In this document: in pieces, positions 48,056 through 56,349 of the stretch
How positions within the stretch are numbered: the stretch's first letter is position 1
Layout of the letters: every line of letters begins with the position of its first letter
Assembly: GCF_018612875.1 (NCBI RefSeq)
Contig: NZ_JAGGRI010000002.1
Location: forward strand, 169,142-233,141
DNA length: 64,000 bases
Reading direction: 5' to 3'
Origin: Lysobacter sp. ISL-50
GTDB lineage: Bacteria; Pseudomonadota; Gammaproteobacteria; Xanthomonadales; Xanthomonadaceae
Notes under the pieces: generated by a model
Database searches by the model: none
What the model saw: the letters and a program-made list of their open reading frames with translations, nothing else
What the model was told of the DNA's origin: nothing
Made by a program: the position numbers and the translations under genes

Positions 48056-48730
48056 TCAAAGCCAGCCGCGAGCCGCCATCGACACCGGCTTGCCGTCGCC
48101 GACCACGAAATGGTCGAGCAGGCGGATCTCCACCAGGGCCAGCGCCTGCTTGAGGCGCTGGGTCACTTCGCGATCCTCGCGGCTGGGCTCGGCGTTGCCG
48201 CTGGGGTGGTTGTGGCCGACGATCACCGCCGCGGCGTTGCGCTGCAGCGCGCGCCGCAGCACCTCGCGCGGGTGCACCTCGGCGCCGCTGAGGGTGCCCT
48301 GGAACAGTTCCTCGAAGCCGATCACGCGATGGCGGTTGTTGAGGAACATCGCCGCGAACACCTCGTGCGGCAGGCCGCGCAGGCGCTGGGCGAAGTAGCG
48401 GCCGGCGGCTTCCGGGTCGGTCAGCGCGGTGCCGCGTTCCAGTTCCGCCAGCTGGCAGCGCGCGGCCAGCTCCAGCGCCGACTTGAGCGTGCAGGCGCGG
48501 GCCGTGCCGATGCCGCGCATGCGCATCAGCTTGGCCGGCGGTTGCTCCAGCAGCTCGCGCAGCGGGCCGTGCTCGGCCAGCAGTTGCCGCGCGGTGCCGA
48601 CCGCGTCGTGGCCGCGCAGGCCCGAGCCGAGGATCAGCGCCAGCAGTTCGGCATCCGACAACGAGCCGGCGCCATGGGCGAGGAGTTTTTCGCGCGGCCG
48701 CTCCGCGCTGGGCCATTCGTGAATTCTCAT
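48056..48730 (-). CDS. radC: RadC family JAB-domain protein
   Basis: 224 residues from the ATG at 48730 (MRIHEWPSAERPREKLLAHG). Helix-hairpin-helix-like DNA-binding region (ARKLMRMRGIGTARACTLKS in the part around residue 70) precedes the JAMM metal site with HNHPSGNAEPSRED. The family is widely called DNA repair protein RadC, although its biochemical role is unsettled. It is divergent from coaC, an arrangement shared with other gammaproteobacteria. Confidence 0.92.
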   Translation of the reverse strand: MRIHEWPSAERPREKLLAHGAGSLSDAELLALILGSGLRGHDAVGTARQLLAEHGPLRELLEQPPAKLMRMRGIGTARACTLKSALELAARCQLAELERGTALTDPEAAGRYFAQRLRGLPHEVFAAMFLNNRHRVIGFEELFQGTLSGAEVHPREVLRRALQRNAAAVIVGHNHPSGNAEPSREDREVTQRLKQALALVEIRLLDHFVVGDGKPVSMAARGWL

Positions 48731-48923
48731 GGCCGCATCGTGCAAGCGCGGGCGGCACGGCGGGAATCGGGAGCGGGCGGCCCATCGGGTAAGCTAGTGG
48801 CCCGAGCGGGTGTAGGGATTTGCCGGGCGCCGTCGCGATCGCATCACGCGCCGCGCCGGACCCTGCGGCGGCAGGCGGCGACCCGCACCCGGCACACGAA
48901 GCAACCAGCGAGCCCGGCCGAAC

Positions 48924-49487
48924 ATGGCGCAAGACTCAACCCAGCCGCTGCACGCCCAACGCATCCTGCTGTGCGTCTGCGGCGGCATCGCTGCCTACAA
49001 GGCCGCCGATCTGGTGCGCCGCCTGCAGGACGCCGGCGCCCAGGTGCGCGTGGCGATGACCGAAAACGCGACCCGCTTCGTCGGCGCGGCGACCTTCCAG
49101 GCACTGTCCGGGCAGCCGGTGCGCACTTCGCTGTGGGACGAAGCCGCGGAGCTGGCGATGGGCCATATCGAACTGGCGCGCTGGGCGCAGCGGATTGTGA
49201 TCGCGCCGGCCACCGCCGACATGATCGCCAAGCTCGCGCACGGTTTCGCCGACGATCTGATCAGCACCCTGTGCCTGGCGTCGCAAGCGCCGGTGACGAT
49301 CGCCCCGGCCATGAACCACCGCATGTGGGGCCATCCGGCCACCCAGGCCAATGTCGCCACGCTGCGCAGCCGCGGGGTCAGTTTCCTCGGCCCGGGCGAG
49401 GGCCGCATGGCCGAACCCGAATCCGGGCCCGGCCGTCTGCTGGAGCCGCTGGAGATCGTCGCCGCGCTCGCGCAGGTGAACCCATGA
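48924..49487 (+). CDS. coaC: Phosphopantothenoylcysteine decarboxylase (CoaC domain as a separate protein)
   Basis: 187 residues of the flavoprotein fold: ILLCVCGGIAAYKAADLVRR, the catalytic His in MGHIELARWAQ, APATADMIAKLAHGFADDL and the PAMNHRMW motif. It decarboxylates phosphopantothenoylcysteine using FMN in CoA synthesis. In most proteobacteria this is the N-terminal half of a bifunctional CoaBC of about 400 residues; here a stop codon separates it from coaB, with a 4-base ATGA overlap. The flap that carries Cys158 in E. coli reads GEGRMAEPESGPGRLLEP here, with no Cys by my hand alignment. Confidence 0.9.
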   Translation: MAQDSTQPLHAQRILLCVCGGIAAYKAADLVRRLQDAGAQVRVAMTENATRFVGAATFQALSGQPVRTSLWDEAAELAMGHIELARWAQRIVIAPATADMIAKLAHGFADDLISTLCLASQAPVTIAPAMNHRMWGHPATQANVATLRSRGVSFLGPGEGRMAEPESGPGRLLEPLEIVAALAQVNP

Positions 49488-50140
49488 GCGGCGCCAGCCT
49501 CGCCGGCCGCCGCATCGTCGTCAGCGCCGGGCCGACCTTCGAAGACATCGATCCGGTGCGTTTCATCGGCAATCGCAGCAGCGGCAAGATGGGTTTCGCG
49601 GTCGCCGAGGCCGCGGCGCGCCGCGGCGCGCAGGTGGTCCTGGTCGCCGGTCCGGTGTCGCTGCATACGCCGCAGGGCGTCGAGCGCGTGGACGTGCGCT
49701 CGGCGCGGCAGATGCGCGAGGCGGTGATCGCGGCATTGCCGGCGGATGTCTATATCGGCGCGGCGGCGGTGGCCGATTACGCGCCGGCGGTGATCGCGCC
49801 GGGCAAAATCAAGAAGAAGGAAGAGCAGCTCACTCTGGCATTGGTGCGCACGCCCGACATCCTGGCCGAGGTCGCCGTGCACGAACGCCGCCCGGCCATG
49901 GTGGTCGGTTTCGCCGCCGAGACCCACGACGTGGAGTTCTACGCGCGCGGCAAGCTGGAGAAAAAGCGCGTGGACCTGATCGCCGCCAACCGCGTCGGCG
50001 TGTCCGGCAGCGGCTTCGAGAGCGACGACAACGCGCTGACCGTGTACTGGGCCGGCGGCGCGCGCGCGCTCGGGCCGGCGCCCAAGACCGAACTGGCCGA
50101 CCAGTTGCTCGACCTCATCCTGACGCGTTGGCCGGCCTGA
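49484..50140 (+). CDS. coaB: Phosphopantothenate-cysteine ligase (CoaB domain as a separate protein)
   Basis: 218 residues. It contains RRIVVSAGPTFEDIDPVRFI, GNRSSGKMGFAVAEAAARRG, the AAVADYAPAVIAPGKIKKKE motif and AAETHDVEFYARGKLEKKRV, all diagnostic of CoaB, which joins cysteine to phosphopantothenate with CTP. The ATG at 49484 overlaps the coaC stop, implying translational coupling. The segments otherwise match the continuous CoaBC of relatives, so either the gene split naturally or a frameshift occurred at the linker. Confidence 0.92.
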   Translation: MSGASLAGRRIVVSAGPTFEDIDPVRFIGNRSSGKMGFAVAEAAARRGAQVVLVAGPVSLHTPQGVERVDVRSARQMREAVIAALPADVYIGAAAVADYAPAVIAPGKIKKKEEQLTLALVRTPDILAEVAVHERRPAMVVGFAAETHDVEFYARGKLEKKRVDLIAANRVGVSGSGFESDDNALTVYWAGGARALGPAPKTELADQLLDLILTRWPA

Positions 50141-50168
50141 TGGCCGGCCCCATGGACCGAGCCCGCCG

Positions 50169-50450
50169 ATGAAGATTTTCGTTACCACCGACGACGTGCT
50201 CGACGCGGTCCACGCCGTCATTCGCGACGGCTTCGTCGCCGTGCAGGGGCCCAAGGGCCCGGCGAAGACCTATTGCCATCGCGTCGTGCGCGCGCTGCAG
50301 CGCCACGACAAGGTGTTGCCGGCGATCGGCTTCGAGAGCGCGCCGAACCGCGGCTCGGTCTATGTGGTGTACGACGTCAATCGGTTCATGGCCGGCGAAG
50401 CCGAGCTCAGGCAGCGGATCGTGGCGCTGGACGCCACCGCGCCGGGCTGA
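50169..50450 (+). CDS. Hypothetical small protein between coaB and dut
   Basis: 93 residues: [60 protein letters not shown] and a C-terminal [14 protein letters not shown] do not recognise a family. Codon use is like its neighbours, and spacing (28 bases after coaB, 58 before dut) fits one operon. Beta-strand-rich with a single Cys; function unknown. Confidence 0.6.
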   Translation: MKIFVTTDDVLDAVHAVIRDGFVAVQGPKGPAKTYCHRVVRALQRHDKVLPAIGFESAPNRGSVYVVYDVNRFMAGEAELRQRIVALDATAPG

Positions 50451-50508
50451 GTCGTCGTCGCGCCGTCGCGCTTTGATTTCTTTCGTCTCTTTGGACCCGT
50501 TCGATCCG

Positions 50509-50967
50509 ATGAACCACACCCTGGAACTGAAAATCCTCGACCCGCGCTTCGGCGGCGAGTGGCCGCTGCCGAGCTACGCCACCGCGGCCAGCGCCGGCCT
50601 GGACCTGCGCGCGGCGCTCGATGAGCCGCTGCTGCTGGCGCCGGGCGACGCCGCGCTGGTGCCTTCGGGCCTGGCGATCCATCTGGGCGATCCGACCTTG
50701 TGCGCGGTGATCCTGCCGCGCTCGGGCCTGGGTCACAAACACGGCATCGTGCTCGGCAACGGCACCGGCCTGATCGACGCCGACTACCAGGGCCCGCTGC
50801 TGATCAGCGTGTGGAATCGCGGCCGCGAGGCTTTTACGATCCAGCCCGGCGACCGCATCGCGCAGTTGATGGTGCTGCCGATCGTGCGCGCGAGTCTGCA
50901 GGTGGTCGATGAGTTCCAGGCCAGCGAGCGCGGCGAGGGCGGCTTCGGCCATACCGGCGTACGCTGA
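50509..50967 (+). CDS. dut: Deoxyuridine 5'-triphosphate nucleotidohydrolase (dUTPase)
   Basis: 152 residues with the five trimeric dUTPase motifs: [45 protein letters not shown] and the C-terminal [10 protein letters not shown]. It hydrolyses dUTP to dUMP, keeping uracil out of DNA and feeding dTMP synthesis. The start at 50509 ([20 protein letters not shown]) matches the family. The coaBC-dut-algC order is conserved with Pseudomonas. Confidence 0.96.
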   Translation: MNHTLELKILDPRFGGEWPLPSYATAASAGLDLRAALDEPLLLAPGDAALVPSGLAIHLGDPTLCAVILPRSGLGHKHGIVLGNGTGLIDADYQGPLLISVWNRGREAFTIQPGDRIAQLMVLPIVRASLQVVDEFQASERGEGGFGHTGVR

Positions 50968-51220
50968 TCCCCGGGCGTTGGCCGGGCTGCCTGTGGGGAG
51001 GCGGCTGGCACGCATCGTGCTAGAGATTCACCTGCCTGATAGTCGTCGGCTGCAAAGCCGCGGACGCGATCGGCGCCGCGAGGCGCAGTAGACGGAACCG
51101 ACAAGGCGCGGCAGTGCAAACTGGGCGGTATCGCCCGCTGCACGGTTGGAACCATCGGCTCCGGATCATCCGGTTCAGATCATTCGGCGACACGAGACAC
51201 ACTGGGGAAGGGCTCTGGGT

Positions 51221-53536
51221 ATGGTGGATGTAAAATTCGAAAAGCCGCAGCTGTCGGCGGCGCAACTCAAGCCCGTCATGCTGCCGCTGGCGCTGCTGTG
51301 CGGCGTGCTGGCGTTGTGGCTGGGCTGGGCCGGCGTGCAGCAGCACGTGGACGCCTCGCGCCGCGCCGATCTGGCGCGCGAGCGCGACGCCGCCGTCGCC
51401 AGCGCGCACGACGCGCTGGGGGTCGAGCACAAGCGCCTGCGCGACCGCCTCGACGCGCCGGCGATGCAGGCCGCCTTGACCGCCGGCGATCTCAAGACCG
51501 CCGGCGCGGAACTGAGCAAGGACTGGCCCGGCGCCAGCGCCGGCACGGTGCTGCCGGCCGATCTGAGCCTGGATTACGAGAATCTGCCCAAAAGCGGCTA
51601 CGGCCGGCTGGGCGCGATGGAAGCGGCGATCGTCGCCGACAAGCCGATGGCGGCGATCGTGCGCGACGGCGGCAAGCCGGTGCTCGCGCTGGCCGCGCCG
51701 GCGCGGGTCGGCGAGCAACTGGTCGGCGTGGCCTATGTGCAGCTGCCGTTGCAGCGCATCAGCGACGGCATCGACAAGGCCGACGTCGGCGGCAGCAGCT
51801 ACATGGCCTTGCGCCAGGGCGGCTACAACGTGGTCGAGCGCGGCGACGCCGCGCTCAGCAACGGCGCCGAGGCGATGGCGGCGAAGATTCCCGGCAGCGA
51901 CTTGCGCGTCGCCGCCGCGGTGCCGGACATCGCCGGCGGTCCGCTCGGCCTGGGCGCGCTGCCGTGCTTCATCGCCGCGGTGATCCTGGCGCTGCTCGCG
52001 TTCGTGCTGATGCGCGTGCGTCAACGCCTGGGCTATCAGGCGCCGGTCGTGGAGGAAGGTCCGGTTCAGACGCTGGCTGAGACCATGATCGCTTCCCCCT
52101 TCGACATCAATGCAGGCAACGTGACCGATAACTCCCTCAGCGCCGCGCCCCGCGCGGTGAGCATCGACGGCGGCATCTTCCGCGCCTACGACATCCGCGG
52201 CGTGATCGGCCAATCCCTGGACCCCGGCGTGGCCGAGATGATCGGCCATGCGATCGGTTCGGTCATGCACGATCAGGGCCTGACCGAGATCGTGGTCGGC
52301 CGCGACGGCCGCCTGTCCGGCCCGGCCATGATCGAGGGCCTGATCGCGGGCCTGCGCAAGGCCGGCCGCAACGTCATCGACATCGGCATGGCGCCGACCC
52401 CGGTGATCTATTTCGGCGCTTATCACCTGCGCGCCGGCTCCTGCGTGTCGGTCACCGGCAGCCACAATCCGCCGGACTACAACGGCTTCAAGGTCGTGGT
52501 CGGCGGCGAGACCCTGTCGGGCGCGGCGATCACCGATCTGTACCAGCGCATCGTCGGCAACCGCCTGCACACCGCCGCCGAGCCGGGCACGCTGACCCCG
52601 CGCGACATCTCCGAGGACTACGTCCAGCGCATCGCCTCCGACATCCAGATCGACCGTCCGCTCAAGGTGGTGGTCGATGCCGGCAACGGCGTGGCCGGCG
52701 ACATCGGCCCGCGCGTGCTGGCCGCGATCGGCGCCGAGGTCACCCCGCTGTACTGCGAGATCGACGGCGAATTCCCCAACCATCACCCCGATCCGAGCGA
52801 GCCGCACAACCTGGCCGATCTGATCAAGATGGTGGCGCGCCTGGACGCGGACCTGGGCATCGCCTTCGACGGCGACGGCGACCGTCTGGGCGTGGTCACC
52901 CGCGACGGCCAGAACATCTTCCCGGACCGCCTGCTGATGCTGTTCGCCGCCGACGTGCTCGAACGCAACCCCGGCGCGATGATCATCTACGACGTGAAGT
53001 GCACCGGCCGCCTGCCGGGCCACATCCTGCGTCACGGCGGCAGCCCGTTGATGTGGAAGACCGGCCATTCGCTGATCAAGGCGAAGATGCGCGAAACCGA
53101 CGCCGAGCTGGCCGGCGAGATGAGCGGCCACTTCTTCTTCAAGGAGCGCTGGTACGGCTTCGACGACGGCATCTACTCGGCCGCGCGCCTGCTGGAGATC
53201 CTCGCCGCGCAGCCGCAGACCCCGAGCGAGACCCTCAACGGCCTGCCCAACGGCATTTCGACCCCGGAAATCAAGGTCGATGCGCCCGACGGCGACCCGC
53301 ACACCTTCGTCGAGCGCTTCCGCAACGAGGCCTCGTTCGAGGGCGCGCGCCTGTCCACCATCGACGGCCTGCGCGTGGACTACCCGGACGGCTGGGGCCT
53401 GGTGCGCGCGTCCAACACCACGCCGATCCTGGTCATGCGTTTCGACGCCGACAGCCATGAGGCGATGGACCGCATCCAGACCGCGTTCCGCACGCAGTTG
53501 CATGCGATCAAGGCGGATCTGAAGTTGCCGTTCTGA
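51221..53536 (+). CDS. Phosphomannomutase/phosphoglucomutase with N-terminal membrane-anchored extracytoplasmic domain
   Basis: 771 residues, about 300 longer than soluble AlgC/XanA. The N-terminus has a helix (VMLPLALLCGVLALWLGWAG, about 17-36), an extracytoplasmic region (about 40-245) with a double-CACHE-like look, and a second helix (CFIAAVILALLAFVLM, about 250-266). The mutase follows (about 310-770) with FRAYDIRGVIGQ, the phosphoserine in VSVTGSHNPPDYNG (about 410), metal loop FDGDGDRLGV (about 547) and sugar loop GEMSGHFFFKE. The enzyme interconverts 1- and 6-phosphates of mannose or glucose for surface polysaccharide precursors. The ATG at 51221 was chosen as the first after a plausible leader. 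It ends at a strong terminator. Confidence 0.92.
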   Translation: MVDVKFEKPQLSAAQLKPVMLPLALLCGVLALWLGWAGVQQHVDASRRADLARERDAAVASAHDALGVEHKRLRDRLDAPAMQAALTAGDLKTAGAELSKDWPGASAGTVLPADLSLDYENLPKSGYGRLGAMEAAIVADKPMAAIVRDGGKPVLALAAPARVGEQLVGVAYVQLPLQRISDGIDKADVGGSSYMALRQGGYNVVERGDAALSNGAEAMAAKIPGSDLRVAAAVPDIAGGPLGLGALPCFIAAVILALLAFVLMRVRQRLGYQAPVVEEGPVQTLAETMIASPFDINAGNVTDNSLSAAPRAVSIDGGIFRAYDIRGVIGQSLDPGVAEMIGHAIGSVMHDQGLTEIVVGRDGRLSGPAMIEGLIAGLRKAGRNVIDIGMAPTPVIYFGAYHLRAGSCVSVTGSHNPPDYNGFKVVVGGETLSGAAITDLYQRIVGNRLHTAAEPGTLTPRDISEDYVQRIASDIQIDRPLKVVVDAGNGVAGDIGPRVLAAIGAEVTPLYCEIDGEFPNHHPDPSEPHNLADLIKMVARLDADLGIAFDGDGDRLGVVTRDGQNIFPDRLLMLFAADVLERNPGAMIIYDVKCTGRLPGHILRHGGSPLMWKTGHSLIKAKMRETDAELAGEMSGHFFFKERWYGFDDGIYSAARLLEILAAQPQTPSETLNGLPNGISTPEIKVDAPDGDPHTFVERFRNEASFEGARLSTIDGLRVDYPDGWGLVRASNTTPILVMRFDADSHEAMDRIQTAFRTQLHAIKADLKLPF

Positions 53537-53583
53537 TTGGGTGACGGGGCGCCGGTCTGATTGGACGGTGCTTGCGGGATACG

Positions 53584-53614
53584 AAAACGCCGCGGCTTGC
53601 CGCGGCGTTTTTTT
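53584..53614 (+). terminator. Strong rho-independent terminator after the phosphomannomutase gene
   Basis: AAAACGCCGCGG (53584-53595), loop CTTG, CCGCGGCGTTTT (53600-53611) followed by further T residues. Twelve-pair stem with T tract, 48 bases after the stop. Confidence 0.93.
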
Positions 53615-53731
53615 ATGGGCTGAGTGCGCTTGCGTTCTGGAGACTTGAGCGGCTGTTCTGTGCGGAAGCGGGCTCCGCCTTACTTCGGCGGAGCCGAACA
53701 TCCAGCGGCTTCAGCGCCATCTCTCCACGCC

Positions 53732-54079
53732 GTCATTCCCGCGAAGGCGGGAATCCAGAGACTTCAGCGCCATCTTCCCAGACCGTCATTCCCGCGAAGG
53801 CGGGAATCCAGAGCCTTCAGCGCCATCTTCCCAGCCCGTCATTCCCGCGAAGGCGGGAATCCAGAGACTTCAGCGTCATCTTTCCAGGCCGTCATTCCCG
53901 CGAAGGCGGGAATCCAGAGACTTCAGCGTCATCTTTCCAGATCGTCATTCCCGCGAAGGCGGGAATCCAGAGCCTTCAGCGTCATCTTTCCAGACCGTCA
54001 TTCCCGCGAAGGCGGGAATCCAGAGACTTCAGGCGTTCTCGCACGAAAGGCCCTGGATTCCCGCCTTCGCGGGAATGAC
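53732..54079. repeat. Tandem array: six direct copies of a palindromic repeat at exact 53-bp period plus one inverted copy
   Basis: GTCATTCCCGCGAAGGCGGG and AATCCAG starts at 53732, 53785, 53838, 53891, 53944 and 53997, every step being 53 bases. The 26-base spacers are near-identical (GAGACTTCAGCG then CATCTT and TCCAGACC, with one or two changes). The last copy is followed by GCGTTCTCGCACGAAAGG and an inverted copy at 54053-54079, matching the dispersed 83-base element at 16421 and 31053. Open frames across it only read the repeat. Confidence 0.93.
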
Positions 54080-54089
54080 GAGGTGTGGG

Positions 54090-54257
54090 AGCGTCGCGAC
54101 TGGCGACTGGCGACTGGCTACCCGACTACCCGACTACCGACCGGCTATCGGCGAGCTATAACCGATGACCGATGACCGATGACCGATGAGCTACAACCGG
54201 CGACCTGCAACCGCCGCCCTACAACAACCGCCGCCCTACAACCGCCGCCCTACAACC
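54090..54257. repeat. Cluster of short tandem repeats (7-mers and 14-mers)
   Basis: CGACTGG repeats three times (54097-54117), CCGACTA-type units follow, CCGATGA repeats four times exactly (54162-54189), and CCGCCGCCCTACAA repeats three times (54211-54255). The cluster runs up to the stop codon of the leftward coiled-coil gene. Confidence 0.88.
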
Positions 54258-54908
54258 TCACCCCCGACCCGGCTTAGCCGCCTTGATCGTGTTGTAGCGC
54301 TCCAGCGCCGAAGCCAGATCCTGGTCGGCGGTGCTGCGTTCGAGCTGCTGCTGCTTCAACGTCGCCTGCTGGTGCAGCAGTTCGTCGTGCTGGTTGCGGA
54401 TGTTGTCGGCCAGGACCTTGCCGACCGGCTTGCTGCTCAGTTCGGCTTCGCCGGCCTTGCGCAGCAGGCTCAGCAGGGTCTGGCGACGGCCTTCGATGCC
54501 CAGCTGCGAGGCCTTGACCGTCTCGTCCAGCAGCACGATGCGCTCCTGGAAGGAATTGCGCAGGTCCTGCTCGGTCGCGTACGACTCGGCCATCGCGTGG
54601 TCGCGGCGCTTGCGCGCTTCCTCGGCCATCGCCGCGCTGCGCGCCGCGCGCTCGGCCTGCTGCGCGGCCACGCGTTCCTCGGCAGTCAGGGCGCGATCCA
54701 CCTGAGCGGTCGCCAGACCGCTCCTGGCGCTGATCTCGGTGCGCGCGCTGTCCACTGCATGCGCCGGCAGCGCGTCGCCGCAGACTTTGCGGCCGCCTTC
54801 GTTCCAGCAATACAGCTTCTTGGCCGGCTTGCCGTCCTGGGCGACGGCCAGCGGCGCGGCCAGGGCGAATACGATGGCGCCGGCGATCAGGGTGTGCAGT
54901 GCTTTCAT
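54258..54908 (-). CDS. Secreted coiled-coil protein with DUF4124-like N-terminus
   Basis: 216 residues. A signal peptide (LIAGAIVFALAAPLAVAQ) is followed by KLYCWNEGGRKVCGDALPAH, which resembles the DUF4124 motif with two cysteines, and then an Ala/Arg/Glu-rich long coiled coil (about residues 75-205; VAAQQAERAARSAAMAEEAR, HDELLHQQATLKQQQLERST). The ATG at 54908 is used. Function is unknown; a periplasmic scaffold is possible. It is followed directly by the short tandem repeats. Confidence 0.78.
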   Translation of the reverse strand: MKALHTLIAGAIVFALAAPLAVAQDGKPAKKLYCWNEGGRKVCGDALPAHAVDSARTEISARSGLATAQVDRALTAEERVAAQQAERAARSAAMAEEARKRRDHAMAESYATEQDLRNSFQERIVLLDETVKASQLGIEGRRQTLLSLLRKAGEAELSSKPVGKVLADNIRNQHDELLHQQATLKQQQLERSTADQDLASALERYNTIKAAKPGRG

Positions 54909-55058
54909 GTCGCGTTCTCGCCGTCGAACCAAAGGGTTTGCGACAAGGCATGAAGCAAGAGTCGGGCCATCGTCTGCCTCCGGCGTGTGCGATCGATCAC
55001 AAATCTATTTCAGGCCGATGCGGCGGCCGTTGCCGGCCGTCCGCATCGCGTGCCGCGC

Positions 55059-55721
55059 TCAGTGCTGCGCGTCGCGCCCATAGGCCGCACGGTAGGCCAG
55101 CAGGCGCTCGCGCTGTGTGGAAAATTCCGCGCTTTCGCCGGTGAAGGCAAGCAGATCGTCGAGCGTGGCGATCGCGACCACCGGAAGGCTGTGTTCGATT
55201 GCGACAGTTTCTGCCGCCGAGCGTCGGGATTGTGCAGGGTCCACGGCTTCCTGCCGGTCCAGCGCGATCACGATCCCGGCCACGGTGCCGCCGGCGTCGC
55301 CGATCAGGGCCAACGCTTCGCGGATGGCGGTGCCGGCGGTGATGACGTCGTCCACGATCAGCACCCGGCGCCCGGCCAGCGGCGCGCCGATCAGCATGCC
55401 GCCTTCGCCGTGGGCCTTGGCTTCCTTGCGGTTGAACGCCAGCGGCAGGTCGCGGCCGCGGCGCGCGTACTCGCAGCCCAGCGCCGTCGCCAGCGGGATG
55501 CCCTTGTAGGCCGGGCCGAACAGCAGGTCGAACTCCAGGCCGTGGACCTGGATGGCGTCGGCGTAGCAAGCGCCCAACCCGGCCAGCGCGGCGCCGGAGT
55601 CGAAGCGCCCGGCGTTGAAGAAGTACGGGCTGACGCGCCCGGACTTGAGGGTGAACTCGCCGAAGCGCAGGGCGTCGGCCTTGAGCGCGAGTTGCAGGAA
55701 GCGGGTGCGATGGTCGGTCAT
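55059..55721 (-). CDS. pyrE: Orotate phosphoribosyltransferase
   Basis: 220 residues. The PRPP-binding motif is VLIVDDVITAGTAIREAL, and the catalytic loop contains FNRKEAKAHGEGGML; N-terminal FTLKSGRVSPYFFNAGRFDS is typical of PyrE. It makes orotidine monophosphate from orotate and PRPP in pyrimidine synthesis. The ATG overlaps the stop of the upstream GNAT gene by 4 bases (ATGA), so the pair is translationally coupled. Confidence 0.96.
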   Translation of the reverse strand: MTDHRTRFLQLALKADALRFGEFTLKSGRVSPYFFNAGRFDSGAALAGLGACYADAIQVHGLEFDLLFGPAYKGIPLATALGCEYARRGRDLPLAFNRKEAKAHGEGGMLIGAPLAGRRVLIVDDVITAGTAIREALALIGDAGGTVAGIVIALDRQEAVDPAQSRRSAAETVAIEHSLPVVAIATLDDLLAFTGESAEFSTQRERLLAYRAAYGRDAQH

Positions 55722-56293
55722 GGAAAAGGACGGTCGGGGGAAGGGGAAGAGGAGGGCGCCGGCGCCAGGCGCAGCAGCATCAGGTGCTGCGGTCCGGCCG
55801 AGCCGCCGTGATAGAGCTCGCCGGTGTCGGCGAAACCGGCTTTCAGGTAGACGCCATAGGCCGCGCGGTTGCGCACGTTCACCGTCAGCGCCAGCAGGCG
55901 GCGCTCGGGGTAGCGTCGGCGCAGGTCGTCGGCGCAGGCGATCATCGCGGCGGTGCCGTAGCCGCGGCCTTGTTCGCGACGGTCGATGACGTAGGCGCGC
56001 AGGCCCACGCTGGGGTCGCCCAGGGCGCGGCCGGCGATCGCGGCGACGCTGAAATCCAGGCGATAGAAGCCGACCACGCGCTCGCCGGCCAGCACCGCCA
56101 TCGCTTCGCTGTTCGGATCGAGCCGGGTCTGGTCGAGGTTGTAGCTGGTGTCGCCGACGAACTGCAGTTGCTCCGGCGCGACCCGCAGCGCGCGCACGGC
56201 CGGCGCCAGCATCGGCGAGACCACGCTCACGCGCACCGGCGCGGGCGCGGCAGCCGGGATGGGTCGGTCGGTCGCAGCGGTCATATCCGGCAT
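55718..56293 (-). CDS. GNAT family N-acetyltransferase
   Basis: 191 residues (an in-frame ATG at 56284 would remove three). The acetyl-CoA site is visible as RREQGRGYGTAAMIA (Q/RxxGxG/A), and LTVNVRNRAAYGVYLKAGFA is the usual C-terminal GNAT motif. EQLQFVGDTSYNLDQTRLDP near the N-terminus resembles the spermidine-acetyltransferase-type group, but the acceptor is not identifiable. It precedes pyrE with a 4-base overlap. Confidence 0.85.
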   Translation of the reverse strand: MPDMTAATDRPIPAAAPAPVRVSVVSPMLAPAVRALRVAPEQLQFVGDTSYNLDQTRLDPNSEAMAVLAGERVVGFYRLDFSVAAIAGRALGDPSVGLRAYVIDRREQGRGYGTAAMIACADDLRRRYPERRLLALTVNVRNRAAYGVYLKAGFADTGELYHGGSAGPQHLMLLRLAPAPSSSPSPDRPFP

Positions 56294-56349
56294 GATACCC
56301 GCGCCCGGCCGTTGCTATGATCGTGCGCACTTCGTGCCCTGGAGCGCGC

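Noticed and set aside
53732..54079. CRISPR array (27-base repeats separated by 26-base spacers)
   Set aside because: The spacers are near-identical to each other, the last repeat is inverted, the repeat also occurs dispersed elsewhere, and no cas genes are present.
53572..54175. Open frames reading VIPAKAGIQ repeats as a secreted repeat protein
   Set aside because: They only translate the palindromic DNA repeat; the same reading appears wherever the repeat occurs and there is no ribosome binding site or domain.
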